A stretch of DNA of 64,000 nt from Temnopleurus reevesii. Its lineage: Eukaryota > Echinodermata > Echinoidea > Temnopleuroida > Temnopleuridae. Every line of letters starts with the position of its first letter. The first letter of the stretch is position 1. The notes under the pieces are model-generated. The model ran no database searches. It saw only the letters and a program-made list of their open reading frames with translations, and was not told where the DNA came from. Below are positions 54,945-64,000 of this stretch, piece by piece. The stretch spans positions 85,284 to 149,283 of the forward strand of contig BQKZ01000114.1 in the NCBI GenBank assembly GCA_036244855.1, given 5' to 3'. The translations under genes and the position numbers were made by a program.

Positions 54945-55136
54945 CTTTTTTCGTGCGCATGCGTCACAGTCGGCTAAAAGAGAGCTGCTCACGCGCGCGC
55001 GAGAGAGACACTGCTTCCCAGCTACACGGCACGGGAAACTTCTGGCGGGCTTCTTTCGCATGATGTGCTCAACTAGAAGACGAGCCAGAGACCAGAAAAA
55101 TAATTTATCAGATTATCAAATTATCATTAAGACAAG
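54945..55136 (+). promoter_or_regulatory. Promoter-like GC-rich island with NRF1 motif, possible first exon
   Basis: gtgcgcatgcgtcacag at 54953-54969 matches the NRF1 consensus (TGCGCATGCGY). A CG-rich stretch (cacgcgcgcgcgagag) and then a candidate strong splice donor (aag|gtaaga at 55137) follow. This would suit the start of a plus-strand transcript, but NRF1 sites are palindromic and the minus strand is equally possible (a frame beginning MRKKPARSFPCRVAG runs the other way). The same island recurs at 56997-57188 in copy 2. Confidence 0.3.
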
Positions 55137-55209
55137 GTAAGATTATTTAATCTGTTGCAATAGACTACTTTATTGTTAATGTTGTTGTTGTAAGGAGGGA
55201 TATAAAAGT

Positions 55210-55339
55210 AATATACAATGACTTGATTCTCGGTACTGGCTAAAACTATTCACACTCATGAGCATCAGATGGTACTATCTGATTGCTCATTCGTGCGAAT
55301 AGTTTTAACCAGAACCTCGCGGAGAGTCATTGTATATTT
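55210..55339. mobile_element. Foldback element around TAAAACTATTC
   Basis: aatatacaatgact..ggctaaaactattcacac and gcgaatagttttaacca..agtcattgtatattt are inverted over ~60 bp, meeting at gagcatcagatggtactatc. A near-complete hairpin. The second copy at 57262-57391 is part of the larger duplication. Confidence 0.85.
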
Positions 55340-55598
55340 CTATACAATATACATGTAATAACACATACATATAGATGTATAATTACAAAAGTCCAAAGTA
55401 ACCCTTTAGCAACTAAACCAAACAAAACTGCCTCTCCTATTACTCAAAGAATTTCAACAAGCTATTGCATCAATTCTCAAGGGGCTAAAATTATCAATTT
55501 GGTATGTGCATGATCCTCATGATCTCAAGACCACAATTCTAAAAGGAAAACTATGAAAATGTAAAGAGTTATTCAATATTATTCATAAACATGTCATA

Positions 55599-55766
55599 GG
55601 GGGTGTTGTTCAAAAGTTGCAATTGATCAGAACGCGCCATCAAAATCATTGATTCATGTGCGTCTTGTTAGATGTGCATAACATGCGCAGATGAAATTGT
55701 GCGTAGCAATTTGCAACTGATTTGCAGTTAATTTGCAATTAATTGCAACTTTTGAACAACACCCCC
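55599..55766. mobile_element. Foldback MITE, GGGGGTGTTGTTCAAAAGTTGCAATT
   Basis: Ends gggggtgttgttcaaaagtt and aacttttgaacaacaccccc are perfect inverted repeats of at least 20 bp; the arms extend with ttgcaatt. The least worn member of the family in this window (168 bp). Duplicate at 57651-57818. Confidence 0.92.
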
Positions 55767-56814
55767 TTCAAAACAGCAATAATGCTTAACCCTTATCGAG
55801 TAACAGGACTTTTGTACACAATCTCCAGTTGCTAATGGGTTAACATAACTAGGATTTCTAATCGATTTATTCAGAGTAATAATGAAAAAATTCTTCGATT
55901 ATTCATCAAGGTGAAAATCTGGACGGAAAAAGGCCATTTACAACAGGAAGAAATTCATGAAAATAATCTTTGTGGAAAATTGAGAAAGTAATTTTTGGAA
56001 TCAACAATTAGAACCCTGCTTGAAGTATGCCATGAAATATGCAGTCCATTACAGAGTTGAAGAGGAGAAGAAAGGAAGAAATAGCCAAATATGATAATAA
56101 TTTTTTGGTTTTGCATATCTGAATGTATAAGCTTTTTGGGGAATAGTAGATGAGGACTTATTTATTCGCAAAGATTAAAAAAAAAAAAAATTAAAATCTT
56201 TTTAATTCGGTTTCCAAATATTTAGCATTCTTTTCCACTTCATCAAACTAAACAGAAATATTTTCCACTTTTTTCATTGGATATAAAACGCAAGTCAGAA
56301 TATCCATCATACTAGCAAATGAACATGTCACATAATGCTGAATAAAAGATGATATCAACAGTAAATCATGCACGTATGATTTTGGAATCATATAAGATTT
56401 TGATATTCGGATTACAGATACTCTAGATCAGAATATAAAATTTCACAAAAGAGCAAATACTATAAACAAACAAAGATAATACAAAAAGGCATAGAATGGA
56501 TAGGCACGTATGAGTTGCAATTAAGAGTATTTCACAAAACAATATTCTAAACGAATTCATTCTCCATAACATACATGTATTTCCTCTTTCGCAAACAGGC
56601 CATTTATTTCAAATCAAGTAAATTGAGTAATTATTTTATTTCACAATTAATCTCTATAGCACAAATAGAATAAAATTTACCATTCACCATTTCCCTGATA
56701 CCTTGCACACATTTTGAAGGTTTACTTTACCAAAGTTCAACCAAGCATCTTTCTACACATAAATGAACACAACTTTCAAAATATGAGGGTGTTGCTAGAA
56801 AGTTGCGATCAATG

Positions 56815-58879
56815 NATAATACTGATTACAAATTACTAGGACGTATCAAAAACACTACAAACAGAGTACAAACATAAATCATATTACTTATTATATCCCT
56901 TACACTAAGAACGTTGCATTGACAGTGTACAGACAAGAAAAATGAATAGATTTGCAAAGAAAGCCGTTTGCCATTGAATAGTACCATGGAATAGTACTTT
57001 TTTCGTGCGCATGCGTCACAGTCGGCTAAAAGAGAGCAGCTCACGCGTGCGCGAGAGAGACACTGCTTCCCAGCTACACGGCACGGGAAACTTCTGGCGG
57101 GCTTCTTTCGCATGATGTGCTCAACTAGAAGACGAGCCAGAGACCAGAAAAATAATTTATCAGATTATCAAATTATCATTAAGACAAGGTAAGATTATTT
57201 AATCTGTTGCAATAGACTACTTTATTGTTAATGTTGTTGTTGTAAGGAGGGATATAAAAGTAATATACAATGACTTGATTCTCGGTACTGGCTAAAACTA
57301 TTCACACTCATGAGCATCAGATGGTACTATCTGATTGCTCATTCGTGCGAATAGTTTTAACCAGAACCTCGCGGAGAGTCATTGTATATTTCTATACAAT
57401 ATACATGTAATAACACATACATATAGATGTATAATTACAAAAGTCCAAAGTAACCCTTTAGCAACTAAACCAAACAAAACTGCCTCTCCTATTACTCAAA
57501 GAATTTCAACACGCTATTGCATCAATTCTCAAGGGGCTAAAATTATCAATTTGGTATGTGCATGATCCTCATGATCTCAAGACCACAATTCTAAAAGGAA
57601 AACTATGAAAATGTAAAGAGTTATTCAATATTATTCATAAACATGTCATAGGGGGTGTTGTTCAAAAGTTGCAATTGATCAGAACGCGCCATCAAAATCA
57701 TTGATTCATGTGCGTCTTGTTAGATGTGCATAACATGCGCAGATGAAATTGTGCGTAGCAATTTGCAACTGATTTGCAGTTAATTTGCAATTAATTGCAA
57801 CTTTTGAACAACACCCCCTTCAAAACAGCAATAATGCTTAACCCTTATCGAGTAACAGGACTTTTGTACACAATCTCCAGTTGCTAATGGGTTAACATAA
57901 CTAGGATTTCTAATCGATTTATTCAGAGTAATAATGAAAAAATTCTTCGATTATTCATCAAGGTGAAAATCTGGACGGAAAAAGGCCATTTACAACAGGA
58001 AGAAATTCATGAAAATAATCTTTGTGGAAAATTGAGAAAGTAATTTTTGGAATCAACAATTAGAACCCTGCTTGAAGTATGCCATGAAATATGCAGTCCA
58101 TTACAGAGTTGAAGAGGAGAAGAAAGGAAGAAATAGCCAAATATGATAATAATTTTTTGGTTTTGCATATCTGAATGTATAAGCTTTTTGGGGAATAGTA
58201 GATGAGGACTTATTTATTCGCAAAGATTAAAAAAAAAAAAAATTAAAATCTTTTTAATTCGGTTTCCAAATATTTAGCATTCTTTTCCACTTCATCAAAC
58301 TAAACCGTGAGAAATATTTTCCACTTTTTTCATTGGATATAAAACGCAAGTCAGAATATCCATCATACTAGCAAATGAACATGTCACATAATGCTGAATA
58401 AAAGATGATATCAACAGTAAATCATGCACGTATGATTTTGGAATCATATAAGATTTTGATATTCGGATTACAGATACTCTAGATCAGAATATAAAATTTC
58501 ACAAAAGAGCAAATACTATAAACAAACAAAGATAATACAAAAAGGCATAGAATGGATAGGCACGTATGAGTTGCAATTAAGAGTATTTCACAAAACAATA
58601 TTCTAAACGAATTCATTCTCCATAACATACATGTATTTCCTCTTTCGCAAACAGGCCACACTATAAATTTATTTCAAATCAAGTAAATTGAGTAATTATT
58701 TTATTTCACAATTAATCTCTATAGCACAAATAGAATAAAATTTACCATTCACCATTTCCCTGATACCTTGCACACATTTTGAAGGTTTACTTTACCAAAG
58801 TTCAACCAAGCATCTTTCTACACATAAATGAACACAACTTTCAAAATATGAGGGTGTTGCTAGAAAGTTGCGATCAATA
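56815..58879. repeat. 2.05 kb direct duplication, copy 2, after a single N
   Basis: It starts right after the N at 56815 with ataatactgattacaaat, which is position 54764 of copy 1. It carries two small insertions absent from copy 1 (about 4 bp at 58306 and about 10 bp near 58660) and continues past the end of copy 1 into the complete foldback element. This is the pattern of two alleles placed one after the other, though a true recent tandem duplication is possible. Confidence 0.95.
57651..57818. mobile_element. Second copy of the 168-bp foldback MITE
   Basis: Same element as 55599-55766, carried along by the 2.05 kb duplication rather than inserted independently. Confidence 0.92.
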
Positions 58880-59022
58880 GCAAATTGCAGTTGATTGGCA
58901 GGTACCAATCAAAACCATTGTTCCCTGCGAGTCACTTGTTAGAAGTGCAGAAAAGGCACATTTCAAATTCCAACTGATTTAAAGTAGATTTACAATTGAT
59001 TGCAACTTTCTAGCAACACCCC
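58851..59022. mobile_element. Foldback MITE, AGGGTGTTGCTAGAAAGTTGC subfamily
   Basis: agggtgttgctagaaagttg and caactttctagcaacacccc are inverted ends; the interior reads ttgcagttgattggcaggta..aaaaccattgttccct. Relative of 55599 and 44077. The left part of this element is what ends copy 1 of the 2.05 kb duplication. Confidence 0.88.
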
Positions 59023-59327
59023 ATGGAGCACTGCTATGTTGATGCAAATCTACTCGAGATGTGAAACAACCAGCATAAATTTTCAATACATTTCTGGGGT
59101 AAAAATTGTGGAATGTTGCCACACCTAAAAACAAAGAATCCAAGCTTTACAGCTTTATGTGAAAACTTGCATCCTCAGTAAGTAGAATAGCATTAAAATT
59201 ATATTTGGGACATTCACCACTGGAATATAGGTACATACTTGTAGTAAATCAGATATCTATTAAATGGAACACACTCTACATTATATATCATAGTTTGAAT
59301 ACTATCAGCCAGGCACTCCCAGACCAA

Positions 59328-59481
59328 GGTGGTGTTTCACTCAGTTAAGAAACACTTTCAGAATGACTTTAAAAATGACTGGGTTCAGTTCTTGTGCCAA
59401 ATGTATGAGAAACGAATGGTAGTAGGCCAGTCTTTCTTGAAGCCATTCTTAACTTTAAAAACGACTTGGTGAAACACTCCC
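59328..59481. mobile_element. Foldback MITE, GGTGTTTCACTCAG family
   Basis: ggtggtgtttcactcagtta with inner cagaatgactttaaaaatga, and inverse gaagccattcttaac, acgacttggtgaaacactcc. About 154 bp. Same family as 45091-45255. Confidence 0.8.
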
Positions 59482-59522
59482 AAAGATTCATACACATGTA
59501 CTATTGGTCTATTTTGCAATCA

Positions 59523-60059
59523 CGGGTTGGTTCTCCAGGGCTTGGAGGATGTTGCACTACTAGCGCCCCCTACTGATTATCATCTGAATTTTAGATTCAG
59601 AGGAATGGTTTGGGATGGTTGATGACCTTCTTATGCATGGGTGTGAACTCCACTTTGGGTTGTATACGGTTGATGGTGGAGTGCGTGAGGGGGACTCCAC
59701 GGGGTTGCTTCTCTACGGCTTGGGGGACGTTGCACTGCTAGCGCCCCCTACTGACCATCAGTCTGAATCTTCGACTCAGAGGAATGGTTTGGGATGGTTG
59801 ATGACCTTCTTATGCATGGGAGTGACCTCCACTTTGGGTTGTGTACGGATGATGGTGGAGTGCGTGAGGGGGACTCCACGGGGTTGCTTCTCTACGGCTT
59901 GGGGGGCGTTGCACTGCTAGCGCCCCCTACTGACCATCAGTCTGAATCTTCAACTCAGAGGAATGGTTTGGGATGGTTGATGACCTTCTTATGCATGGGA
60001 GTGACCTCCACTTTGGGTTGTATACGGATGATGGTGGAGTGCGTGAGGGGGACTCCACG
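59523..60059 (-). repeat. 179-bp tandem array containing copies of the terminal exon's 3' half
   Basis: The anchor tgatggtggagtgcgtgagg lies at 59671, 59850 and 60029, so the unit is 179 bp; a fourth, partial unit starts near 59527. Each unit holds about 44 codons of the exon with the same stop region plus some 60 bp of flank with the block tagcgccccctactga. The real exon differs only at its 5' end, after cactgc at about 60094. Copies have lost the acceptor. Confidence 0.88.
59561..59932 (-). promoter_or_regulatory. Three CTCF-like motifs, one per 179-bp unit
   Basis: On the minus strand CAGTAGGGGGCGCTA occurs at 59561-59575, 59739-59753 and 59918-59932. The core TAGGGGGCGCTA equals the centre of the bilaterian CTCF consensus. 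Binding is inference; the motif also turns up in dispersed animal repeats. Confidence 0.4.
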
Positions 60060-60157
60060 GGGTTGCTTCTCCAGGGCTTGGGGGACGTTGCACTGCGAGC
60101 GGGCCATCGTCTGCATCTTGGACTCCTTGCGGTTGAAATGATGAGCAAACATGGCAC
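59955..60157 (-). CDS. Terminal coding exon of an unrecognised minus-strand gene
   Basis: Reading on the minus strand, a good acceptor (pyrimidine-rich, ending ctactcatccag) at 60158 is followed by 203 nt in an open frame: AMFAHHFNRKESKMQTMARS, QCNVPQALEKQPRGVPLTHS, TIIRIQPKVEVTPMHKKVIN, HPKPFL, then TGA at 59957-59955. The exon enters two bases into a codon. Composition is protein-like and GC is much higher than around it. I do not recognise the family. Upstream exons should lie beyond 60158 on this strand but none was identified up to 64000. The last two thirds are copied into the 3' flank. Confidence 0.6.
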
Positions 60158-60159
60158 CT

Positions 60160-61465
60160 GGATGAGTAGATATGAGAAAGAAGAGTGAAAATACATGTAG
60201 GTGTATTCAAAAGAAATCTCAATTTTTATATAATTCAAATCCCTTTATGCACCCACATAGATAATCCAGTTACATAGGAGGAATTCTCCAAAGTGATTCA
60301 TTTTAGACCATACATTGTAGTTACCATGTGAGGTTAAATTTGAGCCAAAATGAGTCTGATTATTTGCCACATGGGCACATGGGCACATTAATTAGGCCAC
60401 TTTTATGTATACCTGCTAAATCAAACACAATAATGCTTATCTAAACCAGGTTTAAACTACATGTATTAACAAAATTAAGCCACCATGGGTAATTCCATCC
60501 AATGTGTTAAGGGGGGCAATCATTGTTTGAGATAAATTTATGGGAATGCCCTCAAGCATTGTATGCGATCTGGCTAGCTTTGTGAGTGTATTTTATGTAC
60601 ACCAGCCAATCTTTCATGATATATGATATAAATATCTTGAAATATCTTTTGTTTTTAACTAGTAAAAACAATAGACTTTTTTGGTTTATACCTAAAATAA
60701 ATTCTGATACTAAATGAGACAAATTCTTAGTGATCAGCAGTTGTACAATACATCTTTCATTTACATGTAATCCTAAAAATTTACATAAATACAAGTTTTA
60801 TTCAACCATATTGGATAATCACATGACTTACAGTTTCAACTTATTCATTGTAGAAAATATCACAATTTGAGGTGGAGTCATAATTTGATTATAATAAACT
60901 CTACTACATGTATCTAAGATTTACTTAAATTTTCCTCTCCTTTGTGTTAAAAGAAAAAAAACTTGGTTTATTTCTTCAAAGAAAAATATATGCTTGATCA
61001 TGAATAAATGATTTGTATAATCATCATTTGATGGTAATGACATCATTTCAATAAATATTTATTTCAAATAAATGACAATAATGTACTGTAGTCCCTCAGG
61101 CATGAAAATAATTCAATACTCTCTATGGCATAAATCAGATGCATGGAAAGTGAAAATGAATGACAATTTGTGAAGTGAAAGCTTGCAATTACGATGCACA
61201 CAAATCAAAAGAAAAATGCTCAATAATAACACAGCAAAGTGGAATTGAAAGAATTTCCAGGTGCTCTGCAAACAAAGAAGATTGTGCAATCTACGCACAG
61301 GTGTCTATTTACACATCAGTTATTTGTTAATTACAGAAGAAGACTGAAATCTACAAGAAATCAGGAGGAATTTGTAAACAAGGAGGAATGTGTAATTTAC
61401 ACCACACAGGTGTTCAAGATAGCTGAAGCAATTTGTTAAATGTAGACAATTTAGATAATGAAGAC
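60160..61465. other. Intron-like AT-rich sequence
   Basis: Expected intron of the minus-strand gene. No further exon, hairpin or array seen. Confidence 0.4.
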
Positions 61466-61470
61466 ATCAA

Positions 61471-61607
61471 GGGCCCACTTGCATAAAAATTTAAAGTAAG
61501 ACAATTTTGCCATTAATGTTAAGTCATGTAAAATCCTTGATTCTGATTGGCTGTTGCACACAGTAGTCATGGTTGTCATAATTTCTAAGTTTTATGCAAC
61601 AGGCCCC
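61471..61607. mobile_element. Foldback MITE, GGGCCCACTTGCATAAAA
   Basis: gggcccacttgcataaaaat and gttttatgcaacaggccccc are inverted, with inner aagacaattttgcc / ggttgtcataatttctaag and a central tgattctgattggctgttgc. 137 bp. Confidence 0.8.
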
Positions 61608-61929
61608 CAATATTTATCAACGCCTATTTCACAAATCATCAATTAATTGTTAAAATCTTCAAATGTTCAATTGCATATATATCAAGGAAAATTATATGCA
61701 CATAGTGGAGAGAAATTTATGAAAGTCTCAATTATTAAAATTCAATCAATTTGTACAGGAATTGTAAAATAAATAAGTTTATTAACATCAAACACAACAC
61801 ATCAATGACATAAGAAAATTAAAGCACACAGTAGAAAGAAGATGTCAAGCACCAGTAACTGCAGACATAGATAAAAACAAGCAAGGAAGATGGAAAATCA
61901 CATGGGGGGGTTAGACTTTCAACCACATA

Positions 61930-61990
61930 TCTTTCTCTTCCTTATTCCCCTCCTTTTCTCTTCCTTATTCCCCTCCTTTTCCCTTCAAAC
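61930..61990. repeat. 28-bp pyrimidine repeat, two copies
   Basis: ctcttccttattcccctcct repeated with its ttt linker. Confidence 0.8.
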
Positions 61991-62329
61991 AGTCAAACCA
62001 CTTCCCACACCCCTCCATCCCCTTCATTTAAATTGATGTTGATCAATATCAAGTGCGCAAAAATACCTCTGATATAGTTTCTCCATGGTCCAATTAGATT
62101 TAACGATTTCAGTCCATTTTAGTGAGATTTAAAAATACAATTTACAGGATGTTCTGAAAAATAACAAATTAATTACTTTAGATTTCAGCTCTTAATTATC
62201 CGTTCTTATCTATGTACTATCAACTGTTATGATAGCTAGAGAGATATGTGAAATGATTGTGGGTTTTATGAAACAAGCATGAAATTTGGCACACATGTTG
62301 ATTATGTCTATTTGATAAATTTTAGAAGT

Positions 62330-62580
62330 GAGGGCATCTCTGTATCGGCCTGTAACAAAAATGGCGGCCATTTTCAAAATGGCTGCCATCATCAACATGA
62401 ACATTAGTAATATTCTAAGTTTTTATCGAATTTACAAATGAATTTTCATTTCATTCATGGTACACAACAATAATGGGTATATGCACTAACATTTATGACT
62501 GTAGGGTTAACTTTTTAAACCTAAATGTTCACAATTTCTTTCAAAATGGCCGCTATAGCCTATAACTGAATTTGACATTT
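62330..62580. repeat. AAATGGCGGCCATTTTCAAAATGG-type repeat
   Basis: aaaaatggcggccattttca followed by aaatggctgcc, and a related tcaaaatggccgctatagcc at 62541. This palindromic motif (which contains YY1-like GCCATTTT) is common in dispersed animal repeats. The minus-strand frame through it is not a gene. Confidence 0.5.
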
Positions 62581-62599
62581 TGGGATGTGTTTGCATATG

Positions 62600-63425
62600 G
62601 TCTTAAAAAAGCGAAACTAGCCTCCAATGTTTATTTTTACATATGATATGAAACATCTTCATAAAGAGTTCATAATACTGTTTTACATATTTCATGCATC
62701 TATATGCATAGATATTAAAATGAATACTCAATAACTATAGTTATAGCAAGATTCACCTTAAGAGGGCGCCAAACAGAAAATCAAATAAATATATTTTCTG
62801 TCATATTCTCTCAGGATTTTTACTTTTTATGCACAAAATATATTTAAGCAAACCTACAGAGCTTGGAGAAAGTGGGAAGACTGCTTTAATGACATTTTGG
62901 AATATTATAAAATGTAAGATGGATGATTAGTAATAATCTCTTTGACAAAAATAATATAAGGGAAAACAAAACGAATCAATATTTTTGTCAATGTTGGAAA
63001 AATATGGCAAAGATGAATATACGTCAAAACTCATTGAACTCACTTTTGTCAAATTTGCAAATGGAAAACCTACTTGAAAATTTTTTTTAACTTATGGCTG
63101 CATCGGATAAAAAATGTAAGACAGATGGACGATTGTTAGGAGGCATACATGTATTTTGCCCATTGGTAATGTCAATGTTAGTGTTACCCACGTCCCTCAT
63201 CGGCACTGTCACATGAATTCCCTCAATCACATATTAAAAAACACCAAAACTAATATCAAACAAAGAAAAAACTGCGTCCTGCATCTACAAGCAGACTGGT
63301 TTGCAACTCCATTTATAACTGTCATACAGGCATCTCCTAACGCTTCTTGGCAGTGTTGTTCACTTTTTATCTTACAGTATACTGCGTTAATGTTCTTCCC
63401 CAGATATTTGGAAAAAATCCCTAAA
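62600..63425. other. AT-rich sequence without recognised features
   Basis: No repeats or exons recognised. agagggcgccaa at 62760 is a weak CTCF-like match. Confidence 0.4.
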
Positions 63426-63431
63426 CATTTT

Positions 63432-63743
63432 GGCCCGTATTCCGATAGCGAGGTTTAAGTTAACCCTGGTCTAAATCTGTGTTTTACGTATGGGTAGCCA
63501 AAAGTGCCAAAATGTTATTTATAATGAATAATTCGTATGTTAACTGCTCTCTTTTCCCATACTCTAATAATGTAGAAAACTATTGAAGTTTTTATTCCGA
63601 GACAGTTTTAAATAATATGAATGCCAAATGTGCTGGTAAATTAAACATCGACTATTATAGATTCAAGCCTCTTTTGGCTCTCCATACTTAAACCACAGAT
63701 TTAGACCAGGGTTAACTTAAACCTCGCTATCAGAATACGGGCC
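63432..63743. mobile_element. 312-bp MITE with ~50-bp terminal inverted repeats
   Basis: ggcccgtattccgatagcga..gtttaagttaaccctggtct and its inverse at 63694-63743 match over about 50 bp with few mismatches. A weaker inner pair (gggtagccaaaagt / ttttggctctcc) extends the arms. No coding capacity. Confidence 0.92.
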
Positions 63744-63749
63744 TTTGAA

Positions 63750-64000
63750 TATGTAGGAGAAAGGGGTTGAAGGAGAAAAATCATTTTAATCGAAGGTAAA
63801 ATATTATACAGTATTGTGGTGTAGCTGGTTTGACACGCGTCGAAATTTTATGGTAAAAAGTTGTACTCCTAAGCCTGAATAGACGCAACACGCAATGAAA
63901 CCTGTAGCGTTAAAAGCTGTACCCCATACAGCATTATTGGCACCTCGGGTCAAACATTGTACCCTGAGAGTTTTTACACTTTTGCTAAATCGATCATTCC
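63750..64000. other. Window end, nothing recognised
   Basis: Unstructured sequence after the MITE. Confidence 0.4.

Larger units (their letters stand above)
54764..56813. repeat. 2.05 kb direct duplication, copy 1
   Basis: Nearly identical to 56816-58879, offset 2052 bp at the start. The visible differences are a few substitutions (gagctgctc versus gagcagctc, acaagctat versus acacgctat) and small indels. Copy 1 stops in the middle of a foldback element (ends gcgatcaatg) directly before a single N. Confidence 0.95.

Noticed and set aside
54774..57113. Two identical 95-codon minus-strand frames (MRKKPARSF...) as a gene pair
   Set aside because: Both arise from the same 2.05-kb duplicate, which may be one locus; half of each frame is AT-rich noise and no family is recognisable.
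59615..60188. Plus-strand frames of 71-115 codons through the 179-bp array
   Set aside because: The minus-strand frame has an acceptor, a split codon and a stop in a sensible place; the plus-strand frames are shadows of the repeat.
62210..62404. 64-codon minus-strand frame
   Set aside because: Runs through the AAATGGCGGCCATTTT repeat, a common noncoding motif.

Overview
The window looks like metazoan nuclear DNA, most likely from an echinoderm and probably a sea urchin. This is inferred from an invertebrate-type Fe65 gene with small exons in large AT-rich introns, very many short foldback elements, tRNA-derived SINEs, abundant tacatgta motifs, and a pair of near-identical tandem copies that look like two haplotypes. 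There are no bacterial-type operons, rRNA genes or CRISPR arrays. Almost all of the sequence is intron, UTR or repeat.

Main gene (+ strand, 27817-41280): the last seven coding exons of an Fe65/APBB-family adaptor. They encode the end of PTB domain 1, a short Gln-rich linker, a complete PTB domain 2 and the C-terminus. All seven splice junctions keep frame and give 265 readable residues. Fe65 proteins bind the cytoplasmic tail of amyloid-precursor-type receptors (PTB2) and partners such as LRP and Tip60 (PTB1). The upstream exons are not recognisable here, so positions 1-27816 are probably one very long intron.

Layout: 1-27816 is intron or upstream DNA built from decayed tandem duplications (39 to about 400 bp units), SINEs, foldback MITEs, purine/pyrimidine tracts and a few higher-complexity islands. 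27817-41280 holds the exons, with decaying duplicate exon fragments beside five of them. 41281 to about 49120 is an AT-rich, repeat-poor block that could be a long 3' UTR. 49130-54760 holds foldback elements and a 495-base N gap. 54764-58879 is a 2.05 kb direct duplication with a single N at the junction. 59520-60157 holds the putative last exon of a second, minus-strand gene, whose 3' half is repeated with a 179 bp period. 60160-64000 is intron-like sequence with MITEs.

The most interesting signal is repeated exon-sized local duplication. Fragments of five Fe65 exons, and of the minus-strand terminal exon, occur in two to seven copies next to the original. Many spacings fall near 165-180 bp. 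Some copies keep an open frame and a splice donor, and one keeps both splice sites and would act as a poison exon if used. The last array also multiplies a CTCF-like motif.
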